DNA of 64,000 bases from NCBI GenBank assembly GCA_002408065.1, contig DHQI01000115.1, forward strand, positions 6,941-70,940. Direction: 5' to 3'. A program made the position numbers and the translations under genes. Below the pieces are notes generated by a model. That model saw only the letters and a program-made list of their open reading frames with translations. It was not told the DNA's origin and ran no database searches. Every line of letters begins with the position of its first letter. Position 1 is the first letter of the stretch. This document shows positions 1 through 7,883 of this stretch, one piece after another. Origin of the DNA: Bacteroidales bacterium UBA5342 (GTDB lineage: Bacteria > Bacteroidota > Bacteroidia > Bacteroidales > UBA5342).

Positions 1-1
1 C

Positions 2-136
2 GTAGAGAAGGTTATCTCCGGCGATTTTGGCCCTAAGGCTAAAGAGGTATTAGAAAAATTCAATGTTCAGATGGTCATTCTTCAAGAAGATGGACTGAGC
101 GTACAGAATATTATTGATAAGATTAAAAATCAATAG
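2..136 (+). CDS. NifX/NifB-like Fe-Mo cofactor family protein, C-terminal fragment
   Basis: An open frame runs in from the left edge and stops at TAG 134-136, so only the last 44 residues are visible. They include the stretches ISGDFGPKAKEVLEKF and DGLSVQNIIDKIKN. This is the pattern of the C-terminal half of the small RNase H-fold 'dinitrogenase iron-molybdenum cofactor' family (NifX/NafY/NifB C-terminus): a G-x-x-G-P-K-A turn, then a helix and a beta strand leading to a short terminal helix. A full-length family member follows at 557. The fragment is therefore likely the first gene of an orphan metallocofactor-carrier cluster. The 5' end lies outside the window, so the start, the length and any fused domain cannot be seen. 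Confidence 0.7.
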   Translation, partial: VEKVISGDFGPKAKEVLEKFNVQMVILQEDGLSVQNIIDKIKNQ

Positions 137-206
137 TAAAAGATTAAAAATGAGTGTGATGCACTTTGTTTTTGCACTTATATAATTCACTTAAAATTTA
201 AATGTT

Positions 207-458
207 ATGCCAGGTTTAAACGGAAAAGGTCCTGACGGCCAAGGAGCCGGAACAGGACGCGGTTTAGGAAATTGCAATGTAGAGAGTTCGGAACAGGAGT
301 TTGGTCGCGGAATGGGGCGTGGCCGTGGAATGGCTTTTGGTCGCGGTTTTGGCGGTGGCCGTGCTATGGGGCGTGGAAGAGCCCGTGGTAATGGCTTTGG
401 CCTGAAAAGAGCCGGTGGCTTTGGGCGCGGTCGTGGTCAGGGACAAGCCGATGCCTGA
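207..458 (+). CDS. DUF5320-type Gly/Arg-rich small protein
   Basis: This 83-residue protein opens with MPGLNGKGPDGQGAGTGRG and then GNCN. That is the signature start of the DUF5320 family (consensus like MPxxDGTGPxGxGPxTGRGxGxC). The rest is almost only G, R, A, F and M in GRG/GRGF repeats, so it is basic and probably disordered. In other anaerobes such proteins are commonly encoded beside NifX-like proteins and MinD-ferredoxin ATPases, as here. Their biochemical role is unknown. The repetitive GC-rich composition stands out against the AT-rich surroundings but follows from the Gly/Arg codons. An antisense frame over the same DNA (264-446) is an artefact of this composition. Confidence 0.7.
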   Translation: MPGLNGKGPDGQGAGTGRGLGNCNVESSEQEFGRGMGRGRGMAFGRGFGGGRAMGRGRARGNGFGLKRAGGFGRGRGQGQADA

Positions 459-556
459 GTATAGCTTAGGATGCCGTTAGTAGAAGCAGCTTGAGCTTGT
501 CTCCTTATTAATAAAAATGCCTTTATACCCAATAACCTATTTTATAATAAAATATT

Positions 557-898
557 ATGTCGAAAAAAATAGCTATCCCTGTAGATGAAGCAGGGGTGTT
601 AGATGCTCACTTTGGGCACTGTAAGTACTTCGCTCTTTTGGACGAAGAAGATGGAAAAATAGTTAAAGAAGAAAAAGTGGTGCCACCACCACACGAGCCG
701 GGTGTGTTGCCAAAATTCTTGTCGGATTTGGGCGTAACAGACATCATTGCCGGTGGCATGGGGCAGCAAGCCATTAAGCTTTTTAATGATAATGGGGTAA
801 ATGCTTTCGTAGGAGCGCCTAAGTTAACGGCTCAGTTTTTGGCTGAAGGTTATCTGGAAGGAAAATTAGACTTTACCGCAAATTATTGCGATCACTAA
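557..898 (+). CDS. NifX/NifB-like dinitrogenase Fe-Mo cofactor family protein
   Basis: A complete 113-residue member of the Dinitro_FeMo-Co family. It has the N-terminal strand KKIAIPVDEAG, the conserved AHFGHC motif near residues 18-23 whose His/Cys are candidate cluster ligands, a middle IIAGGMGQQAIKLF motif (G-G-M-G-x-x-A), and a C-terminal NYCDH with another Cys/His pair. In nitrogen fixers such proteins carry NifB-co or FeMo-co, but non-fixing anaerobes carry orphan versions beside MinD-type ferredoxin ATPases, as here. No nitrogenase gene lies in the window, so a role in nitrogen fixation is not supported. A metal-cluster carrier or scaffold role is inferred. Confidence 0.85.
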   Translation: MSKKIAIPVDEAGVLDAHFGHCKYFALLDEEDGKIVKEEKVVPPPHEPGVLPKFLSDLGVTDIIAGGMGQQAIKLFNDNGVNAFVGAPKLTAQFLAEGYLEGKLDFTANYCDH

Positions 899-915
899 AA
901 CAATTTATTTTCCCG

Positions 916-1020
916 CTTCTCTTCTCCGTATACTCATTTCTGGTTATTTTGAGTTGGGAATCAGGTTGCGTAGTTTTTCATAGTTTAGTTGATAATGCCT
1001 GAGACTGTGGAGAAGAGAAG
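916..1020 (+). promoter_or_regulatory. Long-range stem-loop between NifX-like gene and DUF89 gene
   Basis: A perfect 12-bp inverted repeat, CTTCTCTTCTCC at 916-927 and GGAGAAGAGAAG at 1009-1020, encloses about 81 nt. The pairing can be extended outward by CCC/GGG with AT-rich flanks and inward by CTCA/TGAG. It occupies most of the 238-nt gap before the gene at 1137. No ORF is visible inside. It could be an mRNA leader, an attenuator or a small RNA. It matches no riboswitch that I recognise. Confidence 0.4.
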
Positions 1021-1136
1021 TTGGGGAAATATATTTTGTTTAGCAGCGTTTCTTTGCTATAAGCAGAATTTGAGCTAATCACACCTTTATATATTAACAG
1101 TCAGCTTATTGTGGTAAAGGTGTAAGCATCTATTTT

Positions 1137-1994
1137 ATGAAAACAGAGTGTTACTTCTGCCATCAAAAGACGCTGCAGAAATTGATTAAGAAATTCAGTC
1201 CGGATGAAAAGACGGCGCTGGATTTTGTTTTTTCAGTCCATGACTTGTTGGGCAAAAGCCAAGATGTGATGAATCCGGAATTGGCGACTTACATTCATCG
1301 TATAGCCCGCGAGCAGCTTAGTGTAGCGGATCTGTATGCCGAAGAAAAAGAAACCGCTAATGCTTTGTTGCTATCTGACAAAGAGTTTTGGCGCAGTTTT
1401 ATCGATAATCAGGACGATCCCTTTGCGGCAGCAGCTAAATTGGCGGTGGTGGGCAACATCATCGACTATGGTGCACATAGCCTCAAAGGTGATTTGTTGG
1501 AACAGATAAAGTCCTTGTACGAAAACCCTTTGCGCGTCAATGAAACGGCTGAGCTAAAAGAGGCCTTGTCTAAAGCGTCTTCTGTGTTATACTTAGGTGA
1601 TAATGCCGGCGAGGTGTTTTTCGATAAGCTTTTTATTCAGACCATTAAGCACCCTAATATGACTTTTGCCACGCGCGGTGTGCCGGTGATTAATGATATC
1701 ACCCAACAAGATGCCTACGCTATGGGAATAGATCAATATTGTAAGGTGATTGATAATGGTTATGATGCACCTTCTACCTTATTAGAGCATTGTTCTGAAT
1801 CCTTTTTAGAGGCTTATCATTCGGCGGATCTTATCATCTCAAAAGGTCAGGGGAATTTCGAGGGTTTGATGGGTGCCCGACATCCTAATACTTATTTTAT
1901 GCTAATCGCTAAATGTGCGCCTATCGGTGAACTTTTGGGGGTGGAAAGTGGCAGTATGATCATTCGCAAAGGTGGCGATTTTGAGGCTTTCTAG
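1137..1994 (+). CDS. DUF89 / ARMT1-like metal-dependent phosphatase family protein
   Basis: A 285-residue protein of the DUF89 (damage-control phosphatase, ARMT1-like) family. It starts with a Cys pair in ECYFCHQ, as the prokaryotic members do. A helical N-terminal domain is followed by the catalytic core: YLGDNAGEVFFDKL (Asp-Asn metal ligands) around residue 150, TRGVPVINDIT, and DLIISKGQGNFEGL near residue 230, with a closing GSMIIRK. Family members are metal-dependent phosphatases acting on sugar phosphates or damaged metabolites. Short prokaryotic forms like this often neighbour MinD-ferredoxin ATPases, and the next two genes are such ATPases. The link to cluster biosynthesis is inferred from context. 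Confidence 0.85.
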   Translation: MKTECYFCHQKTLQKLIKKFSPDEKTALDFVFSVHDLLGKSQDVMNPELATYIHRIAREQLSVADLYAEEKETANALLLSDKEFWRSFIDNQDDPFAAAAKLAVVGNIIDYGAHSLKGDLLEQIKSLYENPLRVNETAELKEALSKASSVLYLGDNAGEVFFDKLFIQTIKHPNMTFATRGVPVINDITQQDAYAMGIDQYCKVIDNGYDAPSTLLEHCSESFLEAYHSADLIISKGQGNFEGLMGARHPNTYFMLIAKCAPIGELLGVESGSMIIRKGGDFEAF

Positions 1995-2149
1995 TGTGTT
2001 TTAAGTCACTTGTTTTAGTTTGCTTTCTAGTGCAGTGCTTTTTTGTTTCGACGTACACCGAGCACTGTTTAAAAGAAAAAGTATGGATTGCTGATGACTT
2101 GTATGAGCACGAAGTTTTGCATAATACATAAGATAAAAAAAGTAAAAAA

Positions 2150-3031
2150 ATGTCATATAAAATAGCCATAGCCAGTGGCAAAGGTGGTACAGGAAAAACC
2201 ACTGTATCGGTCAATCTAAACCGTTACCTCAGGCAAGAAGAAAAGCGTCAGGTGTATTTGGTGGATTGTGATGTGGAGGAACCCAACGACTTGCTCTTTT
2301 ATCCGCAGGCCAAATGCACGGGGGAGGAGATTATTACACAGTTGGTGCCGGAGATAGATCCGGATAAATGTACCTATTGTGGACGTTGTGCCGAGTATTG
2401 CGAATTCAACGCTATTTCCATTATTTCTAAAGTAAAATATTCAAATGTAGATGCCGGTCTCTGCCATTCGTGTGGGGCATGTACCTATGCTTGTGAGTAT
2501 GAAGCTATCCTTGAAAAACCGAAAGAGATAGGTAAGGTGAGTTTTTATGAATCGGCCGGAGGATGTCTTTTGGCCGAAGGACGCCTTAAAATAGGATCAC
2601 CGATGCAAACCATGGTGATTAAAGCACTGAAAGACCGCATACCCCTTGATAATGATATCACCTTGTACGATGCGCCTCCCGGGACCAGTTGTCCGGTGGT
2701 AGAAACCATGAGTGATGTAGATTATGTGGTGTTGGTAGCTGAACCAACGCGTTTTGGACTTCACGATATGAAACTGATGGTGGATTTGGTAAGGGAACTT
2801 TCCCTACCTTTTGGTGTCGTTATAAATAAAGCCGGACTTGGTGATCAGGAAATCTACCGTTACATCAAAGAAGAAAATCTTAATCTATTGGGCGAAATAC
2901 CTTTTAGTAAGGACTATGCTGCTATCTATGCCAAAGGTGAGATAAATGCGAAAGTACCCCAAGAGATAGAGGAGGCTTATGCCACCATTGTTAAAAATTT
3001 GCTTGTAGGAGCAAAAATTCCCCAAGGTTGA
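2150..3031 (+). CDS. MinD/Mrp-superfamily P-loop ATPase with inserted 2x[4Fe-4S] ferredoxin domain (first copy)
   Basis: A 293-residue cytosolic SIMIBI-class ATPase. The deviant Walker A SGKGGTGKTTVSVNL lies at about residues 9-23 and a DCDVEEPND switch near residue 39. A bacterial ferredoxin domain is inserted at about residues 62-120, with two four-cysteine motifs (CTYCGRCAEYC and CHSCGACTYAC). The Walker B-like DAPPGTSCPV, the VLVAEPTRFGLHD strand and the NKAG nucleotide-specificity motif follow. Such Mrp-like proteins couple ATP hydrolysis to iron-sulfur cluster handling or electron transfer. The architecture is typical of strict anaerobes. It forms a tandem pair with the gene at 3102 and may work with it as a heterodimer (inference). 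Confidence 0.9.
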   Translation: MSYKIAIASGKGGTGKTTVSVNLNRYLRQEEKRQVYLVDCDVEEPNDLLFYPQAKCTGEEIITQLVPEIDPDKCTYCGRCAEYCEFNAISIISKVKYSNVDAGLCHSCGACTYACEYEAILEKPKEIGKVSFYESAGGCLLAEGRLKIGSPMQTMVIKALKDRIPLDNDITLYDAPPGTSCPVVETMSDVDYVVLVAEPTRFGLHDMKLMVDLVRELSLPFGVVINKAGLGDQEIYRYIKEENLNLLGEIPFSKDYAAIYAKGEINAKVPQEIEEAYATIVKNLLVGAKIPQG

Positions 3032-3101
3032 TGTTTCGGATATCAATGGCTACTTGGATCTTTTTGAGTTGTTTTATCGTTAAATTATTCTATCATTTGT
3101 A

Positions 3102-3965
3102 ATGAAAGAAATTACCATACTTAGTGGAAAAGGTGGTACTGGAAAAACCAGTATCACAGCAGCAATAGCCGCATTGGCACAGCATGCCGTTTTTTGTGAT
3201 AACGACGTGGATGCCGCTGATTTACATTTGCTTCTGGCACCTGAAGTAAAGGAGGAAAATGTTTTTTTGAGCGCTTGGCAGGCCGAAATCAATCAGGATA
3301 AATGTACCGGGTGTAGTCTGTGTATGGAGTATTGCCGTTTTGATGCTATTCATTTACAAGAGGATGGTCGTTTGCAAGTCAATCCTTTTCAGTGTGAGGG
3401 TTGTAAGCTGTGCGAAAAAGTATGTCCTGCCGGAGCAATAGTTACAGAGCAGAGTGATAAGAATTTTTGGTTTATTTCTGATACCCGTTTTGGAGCCATG
3501 GTGCATGCTCATATGGGACCAGGCGAAGAGAATTCCGGTAAATTAGTGACCAAAGTGCGTCAGGAGGCTGCTAAGATAGCCGCAGATAATGCTTTAGAAT
3601 ATATCATTAACGATGGCCCTCCGGGCATTGGTTGTACGGCTATTTCGGCCCTTTCGGGAACGGATGCGGCGCTTTTGGTGATAGAGCCTACTAAATCGGG
3701 GTGGCATGATGTCTCACGTTTGATTGAATTGATTAATACGTTTGGAATCAAAGCTTATGCCTTGATTAATAAATACGATATTAACATGGAGGTCAGTGAT
3801 GAAATAGCCTCTGAATTGGCTAAAAGGAGTATTCCCCTGCTGGCGAAAGTACCATTTGATAGGGCCATGGTGAAAGCCTTGACCGAGGGAAAAACCATCG
3901 TGGAATATGCGCCGGATGCTTTGATTAGTCAAGAGATAGCTAAGGTGTGGGATGCTATTAAATAA
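3102..3965 (+). CDS. MinD/Mrp-superfamily P-loop ATPase with inserted 2x[4Fe-4S] ferredoxin domain (second copy)
   Basis: A 287-residue paralogue of the preceding gene, 70 nt downstream in the same direction. It has Walker A SGKGGTGKTSITAAI at residues 7-21, DNDVDAADLHLLL, the ferredoxin insert with CTGCSLCMEYC and CEGCKLCEKVC motifs at about residues 66-110, then DGPPGIGCTA, LLVIEPTKSGWHD and INKYDIN. All eight cluster cysteines are present. The two copies are clearly diverged (different loop lengths and switch residues), which suits an obligate pair rather than a recent duplication. A role in metallocluster assembly with the NifX-like proteins is inferred from gene order. Confidence 0.9.
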   Translation: MKEITILSGKGGTGKTSITAAIAALAQHAVFCDNDVDAADLHLLLAPEVKEENVFLSAWQAEINQDKCTGCSLCMEYCRFDAIHLQEDGRLQVNPFQCEGCKLCEKVCPAGAIVTEQSDKNFWFISDTRFGAMVHAHMGPGEENSGKLVTKVRQEAAKIAADNALEYIINDGPPGIGCTAISALSGTDAALLVIEPTKSGWHDVSRLIELINTFGIKAYALINKYDINMEVSDEIASELAKRSIPLLAKVPFDRAMVKALTEGKTIVEYAPDALISQEIAKVWDAIK

Positions 3966-4129
3966 TGTCTTTTGGAGGAAAATACTGGCTGTATAGCTTT
4001 GTTTTTGAGGTGTTTTACAAGAGATTTTTGTGCATCTTTGTTTAATGTGCTTAGCTGAAGAAAAGAGTTCCTGTGGGTTTTAGGGAATATTTAACCTTAA
4101 TTAAAGAATAAACCAGAAAATAAGGTAAG

Positions 4130-4876
4130 ATGAAAGGTTCGCATATAAATATCTGTATTGATATCCTGATGTTTGTGGTGATGATGCCTGTTATCGGGAT
4201 TGGTTTTTTGATGAAGTATGTGCTAGTAAATGGCACTGTGCGCAATGCTTGTTATGGTAGCGATTGTGACCTTTTGTATTGGGGACTCGATCGTCATCAG
4301 TGGGGGAGCATACATTTGCTACTGAGCTTGATATTGGTTGCTTTGCTGGTGTTGCATTTGGTGTTGCACTGGCACATGATGATTGCTCTGTTTAAAAATA
4401 TGGTAAAATCGACTATGGGGCGTGTAGCTACAGCTGTTATTCTCCCCCTGACCGTTGTCTTTTTTGCCATTGTGCCTTTGTTTCTAAAGCCTCAAGTGGT
4501 GGAAAAACACCGTGAGCATTATCATAGGGAAAGTACGGTGCAGGAGGAGTTTATCAGACAGGAAGCACCGTTTTCGCCTGTGGAAGAAACGGTAGAAAAG
4601 CCCGAACATAAAAATAACACTTTGGAAAATGAACCGGAAAACAGTGTTTCGGTGCATCATGAAGTAGAACATGAGGAGCATTTATCCGATATTAATGGAA
4701 AAATGACTTTGCAGCAAATAGCTGATAATTATCAATTAAGTGTAGCAGATTTAGCTGCTGTTATTGAGGTTTCAGTCCATGATAAGGACCAAACTTTGGG
4801 GCGTCTAAAAAAGCGTTATGGGTTTGATATCGATGTGCTTAGAGATTTTGTAGACAAAGAACTAAGTAAAGAATAA
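4130..4876 (+). CDS. DUF4405-type membrane protein with C-terminal cytosolic helical domain
   Basis: A 248-residue protein. The N-terminal 110 residues carry three hydrophobic segments (about 7-30, 58-80 and 97-115) with the pattern HQWGSIHLLLS ... HLVLHWHMM. The paired histidines on membrane helices fit the DUF4405 family, cytochrome b-like proteins suspected to bind haem. After the last helix comes a charged, His/Glu-rich linker (about 125-185). A compact domain with KMTLQQIADNYQLSVADLAA then DKDQTLGRLKKRYGFDI looks like a small helical LysM/HTH-like fold. It ends flush against the next gene. A membrane electron-transfer partner for the upstream iron-sulfur ATPases is plausible but unproven. 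Confidence 0.65.
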   Translation: MKGSHINICIDILMFVVMMPVIGIGFLMKYVLVNGTVRNACYGSDCDLLYWGLDRHQWGSIHLLLSLILVALLVLHLVLHWHMMIALFKNMVKSTMGRVATAVILPLTVVFFAIVPLFLKPQVVEKHREHYHRESTVQEEFIRQEAPFSPVEETVEKPEHKNNTLENEPENSVSVHHEVEHEEHLSDINGKMTLQQIADNYQLSVADLAAVIEVSVHDKDQTLGRLKKRYGFDIDVLRDFVDKELSKE

Positions 4877-5299
4877 ATGTTGTTAAAAGACAGTATGACA
4901 CTTCGCCCCCGCTATGGTGAAGTGGACCAGATGGGTTATGTGTACCATGGTAATTATGTGAGTTATTGCCATCAGGCGCGTACCGAGTTTTTACGTAATT
5001 TGGGTCTTGAAGATGCTATGATAGAGGCTCGTGGCCTGATGATGCCGGTTATTTCCTTTCATATCGATTATAAAAAACCATCATCTTATGACGAGGAGTT
5101 AGTCATAGAAGTAAGTATCGGTGAGTTACCAACAATCAAGTTTTCTTTTGATTTTGTAGTGCGTAACATCGCTGGTGAGCTAAAGAGTAAAGCAAGTTCT
5201 ACTGTGGTGTTTGTCGACAAGGAAACCCGGCAGCCACAGCGTGTGCCGTCATTTGTACGAGAAACTCTTGAGCGTGCTTGTTTGGTGGGTGATGGTTGA
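4877..5299 (+). CDS. Acyl-CoA thioesterase, hotdog fold (YbgC/FadM type)
   Basis: A 140-residue hotdog-fold protein whose ATG directly follows the upstream TAA with no intervening base, implying translational coupling. The family motif is RYGEVDQMGYVYHGNYVSY, with the Asp at about residue 14 acting as the catalytic residue of the 4-hydroxybenzoyl-CoA thioesterase group. The long central helix ARTEFLRNLG and the strand SFHIDYKKPSSYDEEL follow. It hydrolyses acyl-CoA thioesters in the cytosol; the substrate cannot be told from sequence. A hairpin terminator follows at 5344. Confidence 0.85.
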   Translation: MLLKDSMTLRPRYGEVDQMGYVYHGNYVSYCHQARTEFLRNLGLEDAMIEARGLMMPVISFHIDYKKPSSYDEELVIEVSIGELPTIKFSFDFVVRNIAGELKSKASSTVVFVDKETRQPQRVPSFVRETLERACLVGDG

Positions 5300-5343
5300 T
5301 GTTGTTTATTCTCCTTGGCTTGATGTGGACGTAATATATTGAT

Positions 5344-5369
5344 GAAAAGGGTTTGTTCTAAACCTTTTT
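5344..5369 (+). terminator. Rho-independent terminator after the thioesterase gene
   Basis: AAAAGGGTTT pairs with AAACCTTTT across a 5-nt loop (GTTCT) with one bulged G, and a T-rich tail follows. It lies 45 nt past the thioesterase stop and closes the region 1 transcript. Confidence 0.6.
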
Positions 5370-5448
5370 GCGTTTTAGACCTTTGGGTTGTCTTCAGATC
5401 AGATTATTAAGACTTTATCTAATTAAAAAAACTACATATAAATAACCA

Positions 5449-7098
5449 ATGAATAAAATTTTTAATCCCAAACTATTTAGTTTGTTTAAACAGGGCATTG
5501 ATAAGACTCAATTGCCTAAAGAAGTGATGTCCGGCATTGTTGTTGGCATAGTGGCATTACCCTTGTCTATTGCTTTTGCGGTGGCTTGTGGTGTATCTCC
5601 TGAGAAAGGTTTGATTACAGCTATCATAGCTGGTTTTCTAATCTCTGCCCTAGGGGGTAGCCGTGTTCAGATAGGAGGTCCCACCGGGGCCTTTATTGTT
5701 GTAATAGCGGGTATTATAGAGCAATATGGCTTGAATGGTTTGATGATTTCAACCATCTTGGCTGGTGTCATTCTTATTGCTTTTGGGCTGTTGAGGTTGG
5801 GTGAATTGCTGAAATATTTTCCCCATTCGTTGATTGTTGGTTTTACAAGTGGTATTGCTCTGGTTATTTTTTCAACTCAGATACGTGATGCTTTAGGCCT
5901 TGACATTGCGCAGACGCCTTCCGATTTTATAGAAAAATGGGGTGTTTATTTCTCGCAGATTCATACGGCTAACCCCTATGCTGTGGTTATTACGCTGCTT
6001 ACTATTCTTATAGGCATCTTTTCCAAGAAAGTTTTAAGCAAGATACCGGGGTCTATTATTGCCATATTGCTGAGTACTTTAGCGGTGCAGCTTTTTGACC
6101 TTCCGGTGACCACTATAGAGTCTTTCTTTGGCGATATACCGACACAAATCTCTTTGCAGAAACCAGATATCGTTTTGACCGACTTAGGAAACTACGTGGC
6201 TCCGGCACTGACGATTGCGCTATTGGGTGGTATCGAGTCATTATTATCGGCAGTCGTTTCGGATGGTATGTTTGGTGGTCACCACCGCTCCAATACCGAG
6301 CTGATAGGGCAAGGTATTGCCAATATCGTGACCCCTTTCTTTGGAGGTATTCCTGCTACGGGAGCTCTGGCGCGTACGGCTACCAACGTGAAAAACGGAG
6401 GACGTACACCGCTGTCGGGTATCGTTCATGCCCTTACTTTATTGCTTATAATGTTATTTTTGGGCAAATGGGCAAAACTTATCCCAATGTCTTGTTTGGC
6501 TGGTATCCTGATTGTGGTGGCTTATAATATGAGTGAGTGGCGCTCTTTTGTGGCTATTTTTAAAGGGTCTTATTTTGATATCATTATATTGCTTAGTACT
6601 TTTTTACTGACCGTGTTTGTAGACCTTACAGTGGCTATCGAGGTGGGGGTGGTGCTTTCTGCTATTCTGTTTATGAAACGTATGAGCGATATGAGTGGTA
6701 AAACACTGGAAAAACCTATTGATAGCGATGTGATAGAAGATTATTCGCGTATACCTGCAGGTATTGGAATCTACGAAATAAGTGGTCCTCTTTTCTTTGC
6801 TTCAGCTAAAAAGTATTCGGAGCTTATCACGCGTGTGGGACTGAAAAAAAAGTTTGTTATCATACGTATGCGGCATGTCTCTTTTGTGGATATGACGGGA
6901 ATTCAAAACCTCAAAAGTACGATAGAATTACTGAAACAAAAGCATTGTGAAGTGGTGTTGAGTGGCTTGAATGAGAGTGTGAAACAGGAGTTTAAGAAAA
7001 CAAAATTGACGGATTGTATTGCTGAATCAAACTTTTTCGATTCCTTTGATAAAGCATTGACATATGCACAAAACCAATTACAAACTAATACCAAATGA
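5449..7098 (+). CDS. SulP-family (SLC26) anion transporter with STAS domain
   Basis: A 549-residue inner-membrane transporter. Residues 1-430 hold many hydrophobic helices with the SulP hallmarks: EVMSGIVVGIVALPLSIAFA near residue 24, the glycine-rich GGSRVQIGGPTGAFIVV, and GGIPATGALARTATNVKNGG around residue 300. The C-terminal STAS domain (about 435-549) carries VIIRMRHVSFVDMTG, where the Asp-Met-Thr-Gly turn is typical. Members exchange sulfate, bicarbonate or dicarboxylates; the ion is not determinable here. Its stop overlaps the start of the next gene by 4 nt (ATGA), so the two are translationally coupled. Confidence 0.93.
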   Translation: MNKIFNPKLFSLFKQGIDKTQLPKEVMSGIVVGIVALPLSIAFAVACGVSPEKGLITAIIAGFLISALGGSRVQIGGPTGAFIVVIAGIIEQYGLNGLMISTILAGVILIAFGLLRLGELLKYFPHSLIVGFTSGIALVIFSTQIRDALGLDIAQTPSDFIEKWGVYFSQIHTANPYAVVITLLTILIGIFSKKVLSKIPGSIIAILLSTLAVQLFDLPVTTIESFFGDIPTQISLQKPDIVLTDLGNYVAPALTIALLGGIESLLSAVVSDGMFGGHHRSNTELIGQGIANIVTPFFGGIPATGALARTATNVKNGGRTPLSGIVHALTLLLIMLFLGKWAKLIPMSCLAGILIVVAYNMSEWRSFVAIFKGSYFDIIILLSTFLLTVFVDLTVAIEVGVVLSAILFMKRMSDMSGKTLEKPIDSDVIEDYSRIPAGIGIYEISGPLFFASAKKYSELITRVGLKKKFVIIRMRHVSFVDMTGIQNLKSTIELLKQKHCEVVLSGLNESVKQEFKKTKLTDCIAESNFFDSFDKALTYAQNQLQTNTK

Positions 7099-7877
7099 AA
7101 TTAACGGTACTCACAGAAAATAATGCCGGAAGCATATTTTTGGCAGAACATGGTCTTTCTTATCTTTTAGAGGTAAATGGTGAAAAAGTGCTTTTTGATG
7201 CCGGGCATTCCGATGTTTTTTTACAAAATGCCGCTAAGTTAGGTCTTGACCTTAACAAGGACGTAAAAACTGTGGTGCTGAGTCATGGTCATTGGGATCA
7301 TGGCGATGGCTTGATTTACTTGCAAGGACAGCGTTTGATATGTCATCCGATGTCTTTTATGAAGCGTTATCGCCGTCTTAACGACACTTACCTTGGTCTG
7401 AATCAGACCGAAGGTGAGGTGGCGAGACGTTTTGAACTCACCACCAGTACCCATCCGCTAGAGGTGGTGCCGGGCTTATTTTTTTTAGGCGAGATACCTC
7501 GTGTCAATGATTTTGAAGCCCAATCCACGATGTTTTACGATAGTGATAAAAACCCGGATTTTATACCCGATGATTCGGCTTTAGTGCATGTGGATGGCGA
7601 TGAAATTGTGATTATTACCGGTTGTTCTCATTCCGGTATTTGTAATATTATACAGCATGCAATCGCCGTAACCGGCATCCGCAAAGTACGGACGGTTATA
7701 GGTGGCTTTCACCTGAAAAAGAAAGATCCAAACACCATGAAGGTTATTGAATGTATGAAGGATTTGGGGGTACAGAACGTATATCCAAGTCACTGTACCG
7801 AACTGCCGGCCTTGTCTGCTTTTTATGATGCTTTTGGTATTAAGGCGCTTAAAACCGGTATGGTTTTGGAGATATAA
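7095..7877 (+). CDS. Metallo-beta-lactamase-fold metal-dependent hydrolase (COG1237 type)
   Basis: A 260-residue cytosolic protein with the dinuclear metal motif SHGHWDHGDGL (H-x-H-x-D-H) at about residues 64-74, LLEVNGEKVLFDAGHSD upstream of it, GCSHSGICNII near residue 177, GGFHL, and a final PSHCTEL metal-ligand histidine. The order matches the COG1237 group, whose best-known archaeal member makes the dihydropterin-ribofuranosylaminobenzene-phosphate precursor of methanopterin. Bacteria lack that pathway, so the substrate is unknown. It overlaps the SulP gene by 4 nt. Confidence 0.85.
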   Translation: MKLTVLTENNAGSIFLAEHGLSYLLEVNGEKVLFDAGHSDVFLQNAAKLGLDLNKDVKTVVLSHGHWDHGDGLIYLQGQRLICHPMSFMKRYRRLNDTYLGLNQTEGEVARRFELTTSTHPLEVVPGLFFLGEIPRVNDFEAQSTMFYDSDKNPDFIPDDSALVHVDGDEIVIITGCSHSGICNIIQHAIAVTGIRKVRTVIGGFHLKKKDPNTMKVIECMKDLGVQNVYPSHCTELPALSAFYDAFGIKALKTGMVLEI

Positions 7878-7883
7878 GTTATC

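Noticed and set aside
264..446. Open frame antisense to the DUF5320 gene
   Set aside because: It mirrors the Gly/Arg-rich codons of the + strand gene and gives a Thr/Ala-rich product without any family pattern.
2..898. Nitrogen fixation locus
   Set aside because: NifX-like proteins alone do not show it; nifH, nifD, nifK, nifE, nifN and a full NifB are absent from the window.
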